A stretch of DNA of 64,000 nucleotides. Origin: Oscillospiraceae bacterium (lineage in GTDB: Bacteria > Bacillota > Clostridia > Oscillospirales > Oscillospiraceae). The notes below the pieces were generated by a model, which ran no database searches, was not told the origin of the DNA, and saw nothing but the letters and a program-made list of their open reading frames with translations. The position numbers and the translations under genes were made by a program. Below, in pieces: positions 36,298 through 43,842 of this stretch. Positions within the stretch are counted from its first letter, which is position 1. Each line of letters begins with the position of its first letter. The stretch is from contig SVMM01000006.1 in NCBI GenBank assembly GCA_015067435.1, positions 124,001-188,000 of the forward strand, in the 5' to 3' direction.

Positions 36298-37404
36298 ATG
36301 TGGAAATGCGAATATAACATGAGTGACGCGTACTTGCATCATATGGAACTCGACATTTGGAAGGACCAGGTTTCCTTTAACCAGAAGTGGTATCCTGCTG
36401 GAACATTCGTGACAGAATTGTTGAATGTACCTTCGGAGAAGGTAGACCAAATAATACCTCGCTGTGGAGCATTTGCCAAAGCGATTACCGTATGGGGGGA
36501 AAAAGGCGGATGGAATACACAGCGGGAGTTGGAAGAAATGGAGACATCATTTCGCGGATTTATTGATGCGCTGTGGTGCTGTCCACCGTTTTGTTACATG
36601 AGCCGTGGCAAGGAAATCGAGGGCTTTCATAAAGTCTTCCTTGAGTGCGGCGTGAAAGCCGGTACGGAAGAATACGCATTCGTTACGGGTTGTATATACA
36701 GGGTTTTGGGGATTCCGTACCATATTCTTAATTTCTATACGATTGCAGAAAACTTGGAGAGGAACATCTATGCGCGCCTTCGCAGGAGAGACGAAGCCGT
36801 GCTTGCTTGGGCGACGGCAAAGTGTTTCGAAAACAAGGATTTTCAGAAGATGCTAGAGGCGCTTCCGGGGGTAGAGCATTATCCGATATCGCTCTCGCCA
36901 AAATTTGAATTCTGTTATAACTTTGCGACATTTCCTGACAAAGCAAACAGCATTATTTTCCTTCAGCATCCAGCGTTTGAGCAGCTATTTGATTTTTATG
37001 TATTTGATCTGCTCAACGGAATACACAATGGCCACGCGCCAAGCAAGTGCCAGAACTGCGGGAAGTATTACCTGACAACCAGCGCTCATGCATCAAAGTA
37101 TTGTGATGGGATCGCACCGCAGGATGCCAACTATACCTGCCGCCAATATGGCGCGATGAAAAATCAGAAGGATAAGAATGTGAGCCATCCCGTCTATAGG
37201 ATTTTTAACACGCGGACAGGTACGATCCGCACACATTACCGCCGCGGGAAAATTTCGCAAGCGCTGTGCGATATGGCATTGAAGCTCGCGGCGGAATACC
37301 GGGACAAGGCCCTGTTAGATTCTGCGTATGCCGCTGACGGATACGCGCGTGATATGGAACAGGAAACACTCTATGCCGAGGTACGGCGCCGATTGGAAGA
37401 ATAG
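36298..37404 (+). CDS. DUF6076-type protein with zinc-ribbon motif
   Basis: The 368-residue protein is of unknown function. Its C-terminal third has CQNCGKYYLTTSAHASKYCD followed by a fourth Cys in NYTCRQYGA, a probable zinc site like that in DUF6076 proteins. Most of the rest is helical with aromatic patches (FYVFDLLNGIHNGHAPSK). It starts at ATG 36298 after GAGGGGG. The sigma-like gene follows by 18 nt and is probably co-transcribed. It is found in accessory regions of Clostridia. Binding of nucleic acid is only a guess from the zinc motif. Confidence 0.65.
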   Translation: MWKCEYNMSDAYLHHMELDIWKDQVSFNQKWYPAGTFVTELLNVPSEKVDQIIPRCGAFAKAITVWGEKGGWNTQRELEEMETSFRGFIDALWCCPPFCYMSRGKEIEGFHKVFLECGVKAGTEEYAFVTGCIYRVLGIPYHILNFYTIAENLERNIYARLRRRDEAVLAWATAKCFENKDFQKMLEALPGVEHYPISLSPKFEFCYNFATFPDKANSIIFLQHPAFEQLFDFYVFDLLNGIHNGHAPSKCQNCGKYYLTTSAHASKYCDGIAPQDANYTCRQYGAMKNQKDKNVSHPVYRIFNTRTGTIRTHYRRGKISQALCDMALKLAAEYRDKALLDSAYAADGYARDMEQETLYAEVRRRLEE

Positions 37405-37422
37405 CGAACGGGGGCGAGGCTC

Positions 37423-38286
37423 GTGTCGAAAGGAATGTATCATATTGAAGGGCCTTGCCCGGACAATGAAGCGCTGGTGCTTCGGCTGCAAGATGGAGAC
37501 GAGCTTGCCGCATCCATGCTGCTGTCACAGAATGAAAACTACCTGACGAGCGTAGCAAAGCGGTTGCTCCGCCAATGCAAAAACTCCGGAGCGCTTGAAG
37601 ACTTGAAGCAGGAGGGCGCTCTTGCGCTGCTCGATGCAGCGTGCAGATACCGTTATGATAGCGGTGCGAAGTTTTTGACCTATGCCGCTAACGCAGTTTT
37701 TTCCGCGATGTTCGACTGCCTTGCGAAGATTTCCATGCCGACGGATCTCCCGAAAGATCGTTATCGCAGCATCCGCCGGGTGGCATTTCTTATCTCGGAG
37801 CGGAAGTTCGATCATTCAGAAAGTGATTTGCTCCAAGCCATATGTGACGAACTAAAGGTGTCACAGAAGGTGGCAAGGACTTTGCTGGTGGATTACCGGA
37901 AGCTATTCGAATATGAGTATCTTGAAGATGCCGAGGAGGATATTGCGTGGGGCGATGATTCCGCAACGATCCTTGACCGCTCTGAGCGAGAGCGCTTGGT
38001 GGTAAAGCTGCTGGGTGAGGCACTGACGCCAAGAGAACGGAACGTAGTCATATACCATCTTGGCATCGGCCAGACGGAAGGAAAGACATTCCAGGAGCTC
38101 TCCATCCGGCTAAACTACAACGATCCGAGCGCTGCGCAGAAGGTCTATGACCGTGCAATCAAAAAGCTGCATGAGCATCTCTATGACAGTGAGCTCGGAA
38201 TATGGCTACACGCAAATGCGGCGTTTCGGGAGGCACTACGGAGACCGGAGAGCGGCGGCACGGTCACCCGCAGAGAGCCTTGTTGA
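37423..38286 (+). CDS. Sigma-70-like factor
   Basis: The 287-residue protein has a sigma region 2 (NYLTSVAKRLLRQC, then LEDLKQEGALALLDAACRYR and GAKFLTYAANAVFSAM) and a region 4-like end (LTPRERNVVIYHLGIG, TFQELSIRLNYNDPSAAQKV). A middle part of about 60 residues replaces region 3. It is therefore an alternative sigma factor or sigma-derived regulator carried by the island. It begins with GTG 37423, though ATG 37435 is possible. A terminator follows directly. Its target promoters are unknown. Confidence 0.78.
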   Translation: MSKGMYHIEGPCPDNEALVLRLQDGDELAASMLLSQNENYLTSVAKRLLRQCKNSGALEDLKQEGALALLDAACRYRYDSGAKFLTYAANAVFSAMFDCLAKISMPTDLPKDRYRSIRRVAFLISERKFDHSESDLLQAICDELKVSQKVARTLLVDYRKLFEYEYLEDAEEDIAWGDDSATILDRSERERLVVKLLGEALTPRERNVVIYHLGIGQTEGKTFQELSIRLNYNDPSAAQKVYDRAIKKLHEHLYDSELGIWLHANAAFREALRRPESGGTVTRREPC

Positions 38287-38325
38287 AAGAGGGAGGACGC
38301 CCGGAAGCGTTCTCCCTCTTTTTCC
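38286..38325 (+). terminator. Terminator after the sigma-like gene
   Basis: AAAGAGGGAG (38286-38295) pairs with CTCCCTCTTT (38312-38321), with a GC inner stem and a T run after it. Confidence 0.88.
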
Positions 38326-38343
38326 TCTGTGGTTAATTGAGCA

Positions 38344-38370
38344 TTCTTTGACTATGGCATCGCAATTTGA
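38344..38370 (+). repeat. Boundary repeat, copy C
   Basis: TTCTTTGACTATGGC is followed by ATCGCAATTTGA. It lies between the sigma block's terminator and the vsr promoter, at the left edge of the restriction block. Confidence 0.6.
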
Positions 38371-38385
38371 AGTATTATAATTGGC

Positions 38386-38415
38386 TTGCACATGTTCATC
38401 TGTTGCTGGTATAAT
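38386..38415 (+). promoter_or_regulatory. Promoter of vsr
   Basis: TTGCAC (38386-38391) and a perfect TATAAT (38410-38415) are 18 bp apart, 43 nt before the vsr start. Confidence 0.6.
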
Positions 38416-38458
38416 TAAAATAATATGGTTGATATTGGCTGCAATGGGAGCATTAAAA

Positions 38459-38914
38459 ATGAGTGATGTAATGACAGTGGCGCAGCGAAGCCAAAATATG
38501 AAAAACATTCACAGCAAAGGGACCAGCATCGAAATACTTCTGTGCAAAGCGCTTTGGAGCAAAGGGTATCGATACAGGAAAAATTACAGGAAATTGCCAG
38601 GAGCACCAGACATCGCAATCACAAAATACCGTATAGCAGTTTTCTGCGATAGTGAGTTTTTTCATGGATATAACTGGGAAGTCAAAAAGCAAAAACTTGG
38701 AAACAATCGAGACTATTGGATTAAAAAAATTGAGCGAAACAAGGAACGCGATCATGAAAACGATTTGAAACTAATTGCAATGGATTGGATACCTATTCAC
38801 TTTTGGGGAGAGGAAATAGAGAAGCACTTAGGCCAATGTGTTTCAGCCATCGAAGACCTAATACTTGAGATAAAAATGATGCAAGTGGGTGACATCAACG
38901 ATAATATCGACTAA
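38459..38914 (+). CDS. vsr: Very short patch repair (Vsr) endonuclease
   Basis: The 151-residue Vsr-family nuclease nicks beside T in the T:G mismatches left when 5-methylcytosine deaminates. The family pattern is clear: RSQNMKNIHSKGTSIEILLC, then YRKLPGAPDIAITKYRIAVF with the catalytic Asp, then GYNWEVKKQKLGNNRDYWIK. E. coli Vsr has WHGH where this has FFHGYNW, so the zinc or metal details may differ. I use ATG 38459 after GGGAG. It is convergent with the C5 methyltransferase, the expected partner. Confidence 0.9.
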   Translation: MSDVMTVAQRSQNMKNIHSKGTSIEILLCKALWSKGYRYRKNYRKLPGAPDIAITKYRIAVFCDSEFFHGYNWEVKKQKLGNNRDYWIKKIERNKERDHENDLKLIAMDWIPIHFWGEEIEKHLGQCVSAIEDLILEIKMMQVGDINDNID

Positions 38915-38941
38915 AGTGCATAGGATACCACAGGAAGAACG

Positions 38942-40273
38942 CTAAGCAATATTTTCACAGGATTTTTTTTCATAATTAGTTTTGGATTTCAGAAATCCAT
39001 ACATTGTTTTTGCGATTCCTTGCGAAAGCATATATGGCACACCGTTACCGATTGTTTTGAACTTATCCGTGAGTGTCATGTCGGGAGGAAGTTGAAATTC
39101 TTTCGGTAATGATTGTATGGCTAATGCTTCGGCGACTGACAATCGCCGTACCTCATATGGATGTAGGTGGACCTCATTATTGCCATATGCAGCGGTAGGT
39201 GAGTATCTCCAACGGTGTGGGCGCTTATAGCACTTTCTGCTAACATCACCTTCCATGACTGTTTTCATCCGGGCAATTCCAGCCTGCGGCTGAAAATACT
39301 CGCTGGCATTCGGATGTGAAGATACGCAGTTTTTTTCAAACCAATATTCAATAGTAAGATTTTTGAGAAGACCTTCAGGGCATTCGGTTTTGCTACCTTC
39401 GGAGAAGTTGTTCGTATCCGGCCAAGGCAATTGCTTGATTTCCTCCAGATTGTACTTCTGATATTCAGTCCAAGGGAAATTGTCTACTATTTTTTTGCTA
39501 TCTACAAGAGAAGATTTTACACCGAACAATAGAATCCGGTCCCTGTCTTGAGCTGCACCGTATTCCAATGCATTTGTTAGACGTTCCGACATATAGTATT
39601 TTGCCTTGCGTAGCTGCCTCTTTAGCTTCTCATAAAACGCTCTATGTCGTGCTGTTTTCCACAACCCCTTCACATTTTCAAATAGGAAGAAGTCCGGTTG
39701 CTGGGCAATGATGAGATCCACATATGACTGGGATAATTTGCCATTTTCTCCTTTGCTTCCTCTATTTTTCCCCGCGACTGAAAAGTCCGGACACGGTGGT
39801 CCGCCTATGAATCCGACCAAGCTTCCGCTTTTTCTTGCGTCAGCGATATATGAAGCAAGAGTTTCTTTTTCTGTTGAAAGGAAATCGTTTATATCGCCGT
39901 TGTAGTAACCGTATTGTGGTTCTTGAATTTCCATCTTCTCTCTCGAATACTCATATGCATCGAGAAAGGGCTTGTAGTATTCATTTACAAACGAGATCTC
40001 GAAATTGGAAGTTTCGAATCCGAGATCGAGAAAACCGCACCCCGAGAAGAACGAGAATACTTTTGGACGGAAAGAAGGCGTTTCGGCTTCTCTTTTTATG
40101 TATTTCCCCGTTTTGATCCGCGCGTCATCAGGCTTCTCGAGATCGGAGGGGATGGCCCATTGACGCCCAAATTTCTGAGCACCAGCAAGCCTCCCTTCGG
40201 AACAAAGCACCTGGATACGCCGTTCTGTTATGCCCCATTTTTGCGAGGCCTCCTGAATAGTCATAGAATCCAT
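38942..40273 (-). CDS. DNA (cytosine-5) methyltransferase with N-terminal HTH
   Basis: This is a 443-residue methyltransferase. Residues 1-65 form a MerR/excisionase-like HTH (TIQEASQKWGITERRIQVLC). The catalytic domain begins at FSFFSGCGFLDLGFE (SAM motif I). It continues with GFIGGPPCPDFSVAGK (nucleophile Cys in Pro-Cys), FLFENVKGLW (motif VI), GAAQDRDRILLFG (Gln-x-Arg-x-Arg), and the ending KTIGNGVPYMLSQGI (motif X). It should protect host DNA from the neighbouring restriction enzyme. Its own promoter and a dyad over the ribosome site suggest the HTH controls its own synthesis. The start is ATG 40273, 8 nt after AGGAGG. Confidence 0.93.
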   Translation of the reverse strand: MDSMTIQEASQKWGITERRIQVLCSEGRLAGAQKFGRQWAIPSDLEKPDDARIKTGKYIKREAETPSFRPKVFSFFSGCGFLDLGFETSNFEISFVNEYYKPFLDAYEYSREKMEIQEPQYGYYNGDINDFLSTEKETLASYIADARKSGSLVGFIGGPPCPDFSVAGKNRGSKGENGKLSQSYVDLIIAQQPDFFLFENVKGLWKTARHRAFYEKLKRQLRKAKYYMSERLTNALEYGAAQDRDRILLFGVKSSLVDSKKIVDNFPWTEYQKYNLEEIKQLPWPDTNNFSEGSKTECPEGLLKNLTIEYWFEKNCVSSHPNASEYFQPQAGIARMKTVMEGDVSRKCYKRPHRWRYSPTAAYGNNEVHLHPYEVRRLSVAEALAIQSLPKEFQLPPDMTLTDKFKTIGNGVPYMLSQGIAKTMYGFLKSKTNYEKKSCENIA

Positions 40274-40281
40274 TTTGCGTT

Positions 40282-40325
40282 CCTCCTGTTAGGAGGATTA
40301 TATACCGCTGGCCGAATAAAGTCAA
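40282..40325 (-). promoter_or_regulatory. Methyltransferase promoter with dyad over start and SD
   Basis: TTGACT (40320-40325) and TATAAT (40297-40302) are 17 bp apart on the minus strand. Touching the -10 is a perfect inverted repeat, CCTCCT-AAC-AGGAGG (40282-40296), whose right half is the ribosome site. It could be the operator for the enzyme's own HTH, or a hairpin hiding the ribosome site. Confidence 0.75.
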
Positions 40326-40329
40326 TTAT

Positions 40330-40367
40330 AATAACAGGGTTCCGATAAATTGTGGAACCCTGTTATT
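40330..40367 (-). terminator. Terminator-like hairpin after the restriction gene
   Basis: A 14-bp perfect stem (40330-40343 with 40354-40367, arm AATAACAGGGTTCC) lies 10 nt after the restriction gene's stop. The run after it is A/T-rich but not a clean U tract. It separates that operon from the methyltransferase promoter. Confidence 0.75.
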
Positions 40368-40376
40368 TGTATAACA

Positions 40377-41372
40377 CTATGAAATAGGTGGGGTAATTAT
40401 CGAGGAATATAGCTGCTTAACGTCGTTTTGAGATAAACACTCAAAAAGTTTGTCTACAGCCCATGTTTTTGGGAGAGACGGACTGGTCAAGCAAGCGACC
40501 ATGGCAGCATCCAACGATTTTCTATCGCCAGGCGAAACAATGCTGAAAGAAATAGCATAGTACATATTGTGAAGAATATTGTATTGCAACATGGTATCGC
40601 AAGCGTTTCTTTCATTGATAAGATATAAAAGAATGGTCTTGACATTGTTTCCTTCATGAAGAAACTGTAACCTACGGTCAGGCTTTAGAGAATCTTTGAC
40701 AGATAAAAAGCAGTGGAGATTTTTTCTCGGCGCTACTGTACGTTTCAAGTGGTCAAATACTTTTTCGAGTTTTTCCTGCGTATCCAAGGATAAATCCTTG
40801 ATATCTTCGCACGGATTCAACGGAATGCTTGCACAAAGGCTGTCAAATTTTTTTCGGCTATACTTGAAAATAGCTACATCAGGGTTGCTGGAATTTAAAA
40901 GGAATGATTCGTGGCCAGAAATGCGCACTTCCTCATCATCTGCCGAAGTGCGGTCAAATGCTCTTATGACTTTTCCGTGTTTGTCGTCAAGAGCGGCGGT
41001 CCATTTTGTTTTATCGTTCTTGTTGTTTGGCAGCTTAACAAAAATATAAATTGGACCACCGGATTCGTAATTGGATCTATTTATTTCGGCAAGCTCATTC
41101 CATGAGTATGCCGCAAATATGAACTCCGACCAACCTCCGCGGCAATTGTTGAACGCATTCTGGTGAGGTTCCTTGATCTTAATGCCCATCTGCTTTTCTT
41201 TTTCCCTAATTTGGTCTTTTGTATAATCTTCAAGTTCCTTTAGGACATCAAGAAAACTTGCTGGGGCGGGAACGCTACTTGAAAAACGATCGGCAAGGAC
41301 TTCCTTTAGCGGAACAGTAGCCGTATTTCCGCTTTTCTTGATCTTGATCGCGTCTTGAGTAAGGCTTCCCAT
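40377..41372 (-). CDS. Probable type II restriction endonuclease (Cfr10I/Bse634I-like)
   Basis: The 331-residue protein has a PD-x60-K-x13-E arrangement. The Pro-Asp is in NSSNPDVAIFKY near residue 164, the Lys in HCFLSVKDSLKPDRRLQFLH near 227, and the Glu follows in HEG. Cfr10I and Bse634I use PD-x(about 55)-K-x13-E, so the spacing fits that CCGG-cutting group. Its place beside a C5 methyltransferase and Vsr supports a restriction role. The recognition site (perhaps with a CCGG core) is inference. It follows the 41396 gene by 23 nt in the operon started by the GHKL ATPase. Confidence 0.68.
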   Translation of the reverse strand: MGSLTQDAIKIKKSGNTATVPLKEVLADRFSSSVPAPASFLDVLKELEDYTKDQIREKEKQMGIKIKEPHQNAFNNCRGGWSEFIFAAYSWNELAEINRSNYESGGPIYIFVKLPNNKNDKTKWTAALDDKHGKVIRAFDRTSADDEEVRISGHESFLLNSSNPDVAIFKYSRKKFDSLCASIPLNPCEDIKDLSLDTQEKLEKVFDHLKRTVAPRKNLHCFLSVKDSLKPDRRLQFLHEGNNVKTILLYLINERNACDTMLQYNILHNMYYAISFSIVSPGDRKSLDAAMVACLTSPSLPKTWAVDKLFECLSQNDVKQLYSSIITPPIS

Positions 41373-41395
41373 GGCCTATCCCTCCTATGGTCGTA

Positions 41396-42100
41396 TTATT
41401 TTCTGATAAGGATTTGAGCATTTGCATTACTAATTGCATAGTATTCTTTTCCACATAAAGTGACAAGCTGTTCCGAAAAAACCGAAGAAGCGGTCAGTAC
41501 TGTGTAGCTCCCAACAGAAAGATTTGTCCGAACTGAAGAAACAACAAGAATTCTAAATGTGACCGTTTCAATTAAGTATACGCCTTGTTCAACGGGCGAA
41601 ACCTTGCCCCCAAATGCGTTTTGTAGAGCGCTAATTGTGTCACCAACATTTGAAGTGACAATAACCAAGCTTGTTTCGCCGCGTATTGAGGAGGTGGTGG
41701 ATTTCTTACTTAATTCTGCAGCAAATACTGGATCCATCTGCTTAAGAGTTCCGTATGCATGAGTAACATTGCCAACAAAGGCAATGTGCTTTTTGTTATT
41801 AATTCGGAGCCATTCAATGTAAGGAAGGTTTGCGAATATGGTTTCAGGCTGATTGCGGCTGGTTCCGCTGCCGTGCAATACACCCTCGACGTGGACTGCG
41901 GGTGAGCGGTTTAGTTCATCCCAAATAGTTTCAAGCTCACCGAACGGACGGCTCTTTGTTTGCCCTTTTGAGGTTTTTATTAAAAGATTGGAATGCTCTC
42001 TATCTACATTGAGAATTGTAAGTGAGGCCCCGGGGCGGATACTTTGCAACTCTAGTCCGACAAGCTTTTCTATGTCTTGAATTACATCATCAAAAGTCAT
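41396..42100 (-). CDS. Unknown protein within the restriction operon
   Basis: The 234-residue protein is not recognised. The N-terminus (TFDDVIQDIEKLVGLELQSI) looks like a small helical plus strand domain, and the middle is alpha-beta (LVIVTSNVGDTISALQNAFG). No nuclease or ATPase motif is seen. It overlaps the helicase stop by ATGA, so it is made with that protein and is probably a fixed component of the system, perhaps a specificity or adaptor subunit. Confidence 0.65.
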   Translation of the reverse strand: MTFDDVIQDIEKLVGLELQSIRPGASLTILNVDREHSNLLIKTSKGQTKSRPFGELETIWDELNRSPAVHVEGVLHGSGTSRNQPETIFANLPYIEWLRINNKKHIAFVGNVTHAYGTLKQMDPVFAAELSKKSTTSSIRGETSLVIVTSNVGDTISALQNAFGGKVSPVEQGVYLIETVTFRILVVSSVRTNLSVGSYTVLTASSVFSEQLVTLCGKEYYAISNANAQILIRK

Positions 42101-43842
42101 ACTTTACCTCCTGGCAAAAGCGGAGGAAACTTCAAAATGCTTGCATCCTCATCGCTGTTTTCGATGGCGACCACATCATCCAGCCATTGCCGCAAAAATG
42201 TTTCGGACTGCGGGTCCTCCCCACCAACTTTCATAAATGTTACTTTATTTGGAAGATCAATTCTGGTAGAGCCTTTTTCGGCTGGTTCCAACGAATCCTT
42301 TAGGCTTATGCCGGCAGCAAATCGCCGAATATCCGAAACAAAATCAAGAACAATTACCTTGTCCTTTCCTTCCGATACACGCAGGCCGCGCCCTAACTGC
42401 TGAATGAAGATTCGCCTCGAGTGTGTAACGCGTTGAAAAACAAGAATATTGACATCAGGAACATCAATGCCCTCATTAAAAATATCTACAGCGCATATTA
42501 CATTGATTGAGCCGTCAGAAAACTCGCTTAAAATCCGATTTCTCTGGTACTGGGATAGCGGTTCATATCCTTCACCAGAAGAGCCCGCATAGATTGCTTC
42601 TGCGTGGCAGAAACCCAGAGAGTTGATCTTGTTCCGCATAATGATTGCATGCTCGATAGTTCCGCAAAAAACAATGGCGCGGGGGCTGACTTGCTCTTGC
42701 CATGCATCTCTAAGCATATAGACAACCGAATCATCCCACTGGTTAATAAACAAGGTCTTATTAATCTGCTTGGGTGAAAAACTTTTCCCTTGAATACTTT
42801 TTAGCGATTCCCAGTTGATATTGTCGGTAAACATCCGATAGTCTACATTAGCGAGAAAACCATTCTTTAGTCCCATCACCATGTCGATACTAACGCGAGG
42901 GAAACCGAAATAATCGGTCAAATCAGTTTCATCTGGTCTCCACGGCGTTGCGGTTAACCCGAGAGCAAATGCTCCGCCAGGATTTCCGGCATTTAAAGAA
43001 TGAAAAACCCGGTTGTACATTGAGGAACCGACATGGTGGCATTCATCGATAAGAAGAATGCCAAAATCAGGCAGATCATGTCCAGCTTGGATCCATGCGG
43101 AAACAGAATCAACGCATGCAAACACAAAATCCGCTCGATCAAGTTGTTCCAAAGAAGGGCGTTCATAAGCGTTCCAGATTAACGTTGTTTCTGACGGTTT
43201 AAGAAATGGCCAGAAAGCTCGCTCAAGCTGATAAACCAAATCATTTGTATGAGCACAGACGAGAACCTGGCGCTTTGCATTTTGCCGAATACGCCTAACG
43301 CTTTCTGCAGCAACAAAAGTTTTTCCGAGTCCGGTGGCCATTACAATTAGAGCTCTGTTTTCGCCATTGCTGTAATAGGCATTTACAACCTCATTAATCG
43401 CTGGCTCTTGATATGGTCGAACAGGGCGATTGTTTGTGTGCTTGTCAGGAAGACGTTTCGCGTGGTTAATAAGTGTAGCAGAATCCCATAATTGAAGTGG
43501 TATGCCACTGGCATGAAGCACTTTCTGATGTTCAATAACGGCCGTTTCAAATCCGTTAGCTGATACAATTACCGGGACAGCAGCAGAATACTCGTAGGCA
43601 GCGTCTATGGTTTCTTTAACAACAGACGCACCAATCGGCTTTTTCCAATGTTTTGCTTGAAATAGCCACCGTTTGTTTCCGTTGGGGGTAACCTTTGTGG
43701 CTGTAACATCGGCGCCGTGATCCCCGGTTTGACCAACAAGCCTAACATTCTGAAAGCCCTCGTATGTGAGGAGGCGACAGAGGTTCCGCTCAAATGCTTG
43801 CCAAGTGTCGTTTATGATTTGATATTGGCTTTCAAAGATCAT
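42097..43842 (-). CDS. Mrr-type nuclease fused to superfamily II helicase
   Basis: The 581-residue protein begins with a restriction-endonuclease-like (Mrr) domain at about 10-110: FERNLCRLLTYEGFQNVRLV, GDHGADVTATKV with the catalytic Asp, and WLFQAKHWK giving Gln-x-Lys. A DEAD-like helicase follows: IVMATGLGKTFVAAE (Walker A) near 175, ILLIDECHHVGSSMY (DECH) near 270, GLTATPWR (motif III), and HSRRIFIQQLGRGLRVSEG (motif VI). It should translocate on DNA and cut. It overlaps the GHKL ATPase stop by ATGA. Both nuclease and ATPase residues appear intact. Confidence 0.88.
   Translation of the reverse strand: MIFESQYQIINDTWQAFERNLCRLLTYEGFQNVRLVGQTGDHGADVTATKVTPNGNKRWLFQAKHWKKPIGASVVKETIDAAYEYSAAVPVIVSANGFETAVIEHQKVLHASGIPLQLWDSATLINHAKRLPDKHTNNRPVRPYQEPAINEVVNAYYSNGENRALIVMATGLGKTFVAAESVRRIRQNAKRQVLVCAHTNDLVYQLERAFWPFLKPSETTLIWNAYERPSLEQLDRADFVFACVDSVSAWIQAGHDLPDFGILLIDECHHVGSSMYNRVFHSLNAGNPGGAFALGLTATPWRPDETDLTDYFGFPRVSIDMVMGLKNGFLANVDYRMFTDNINWESLKSIQGKSFSPKQINKTLFINQWDDSVVYMLRDAWQEQVSPRAIVFCGTIEHAIIMRNKINSLGFCHAEAIYAGSSGEGYEPLSQYQRNRILSEFSDGSINVICAVDIFNEGIDVPDVNILVFQRVTHSRRIFIQQLGRGLRVSEGKDKVIVLDFVSDIRRFAAGISLKDSLEPAEKGSTRIDLPNKVTFMKVGGEDPQSETFLRQWLDDVVAIENSDEDASILKFPPLLPGGKV

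Noticed and set aside
36298-38286. DUF6076-sigma pair as phage late-gene control
   Set aside because: No phage structural or lysis genes occur in the island, so a phage reading is unsupported.
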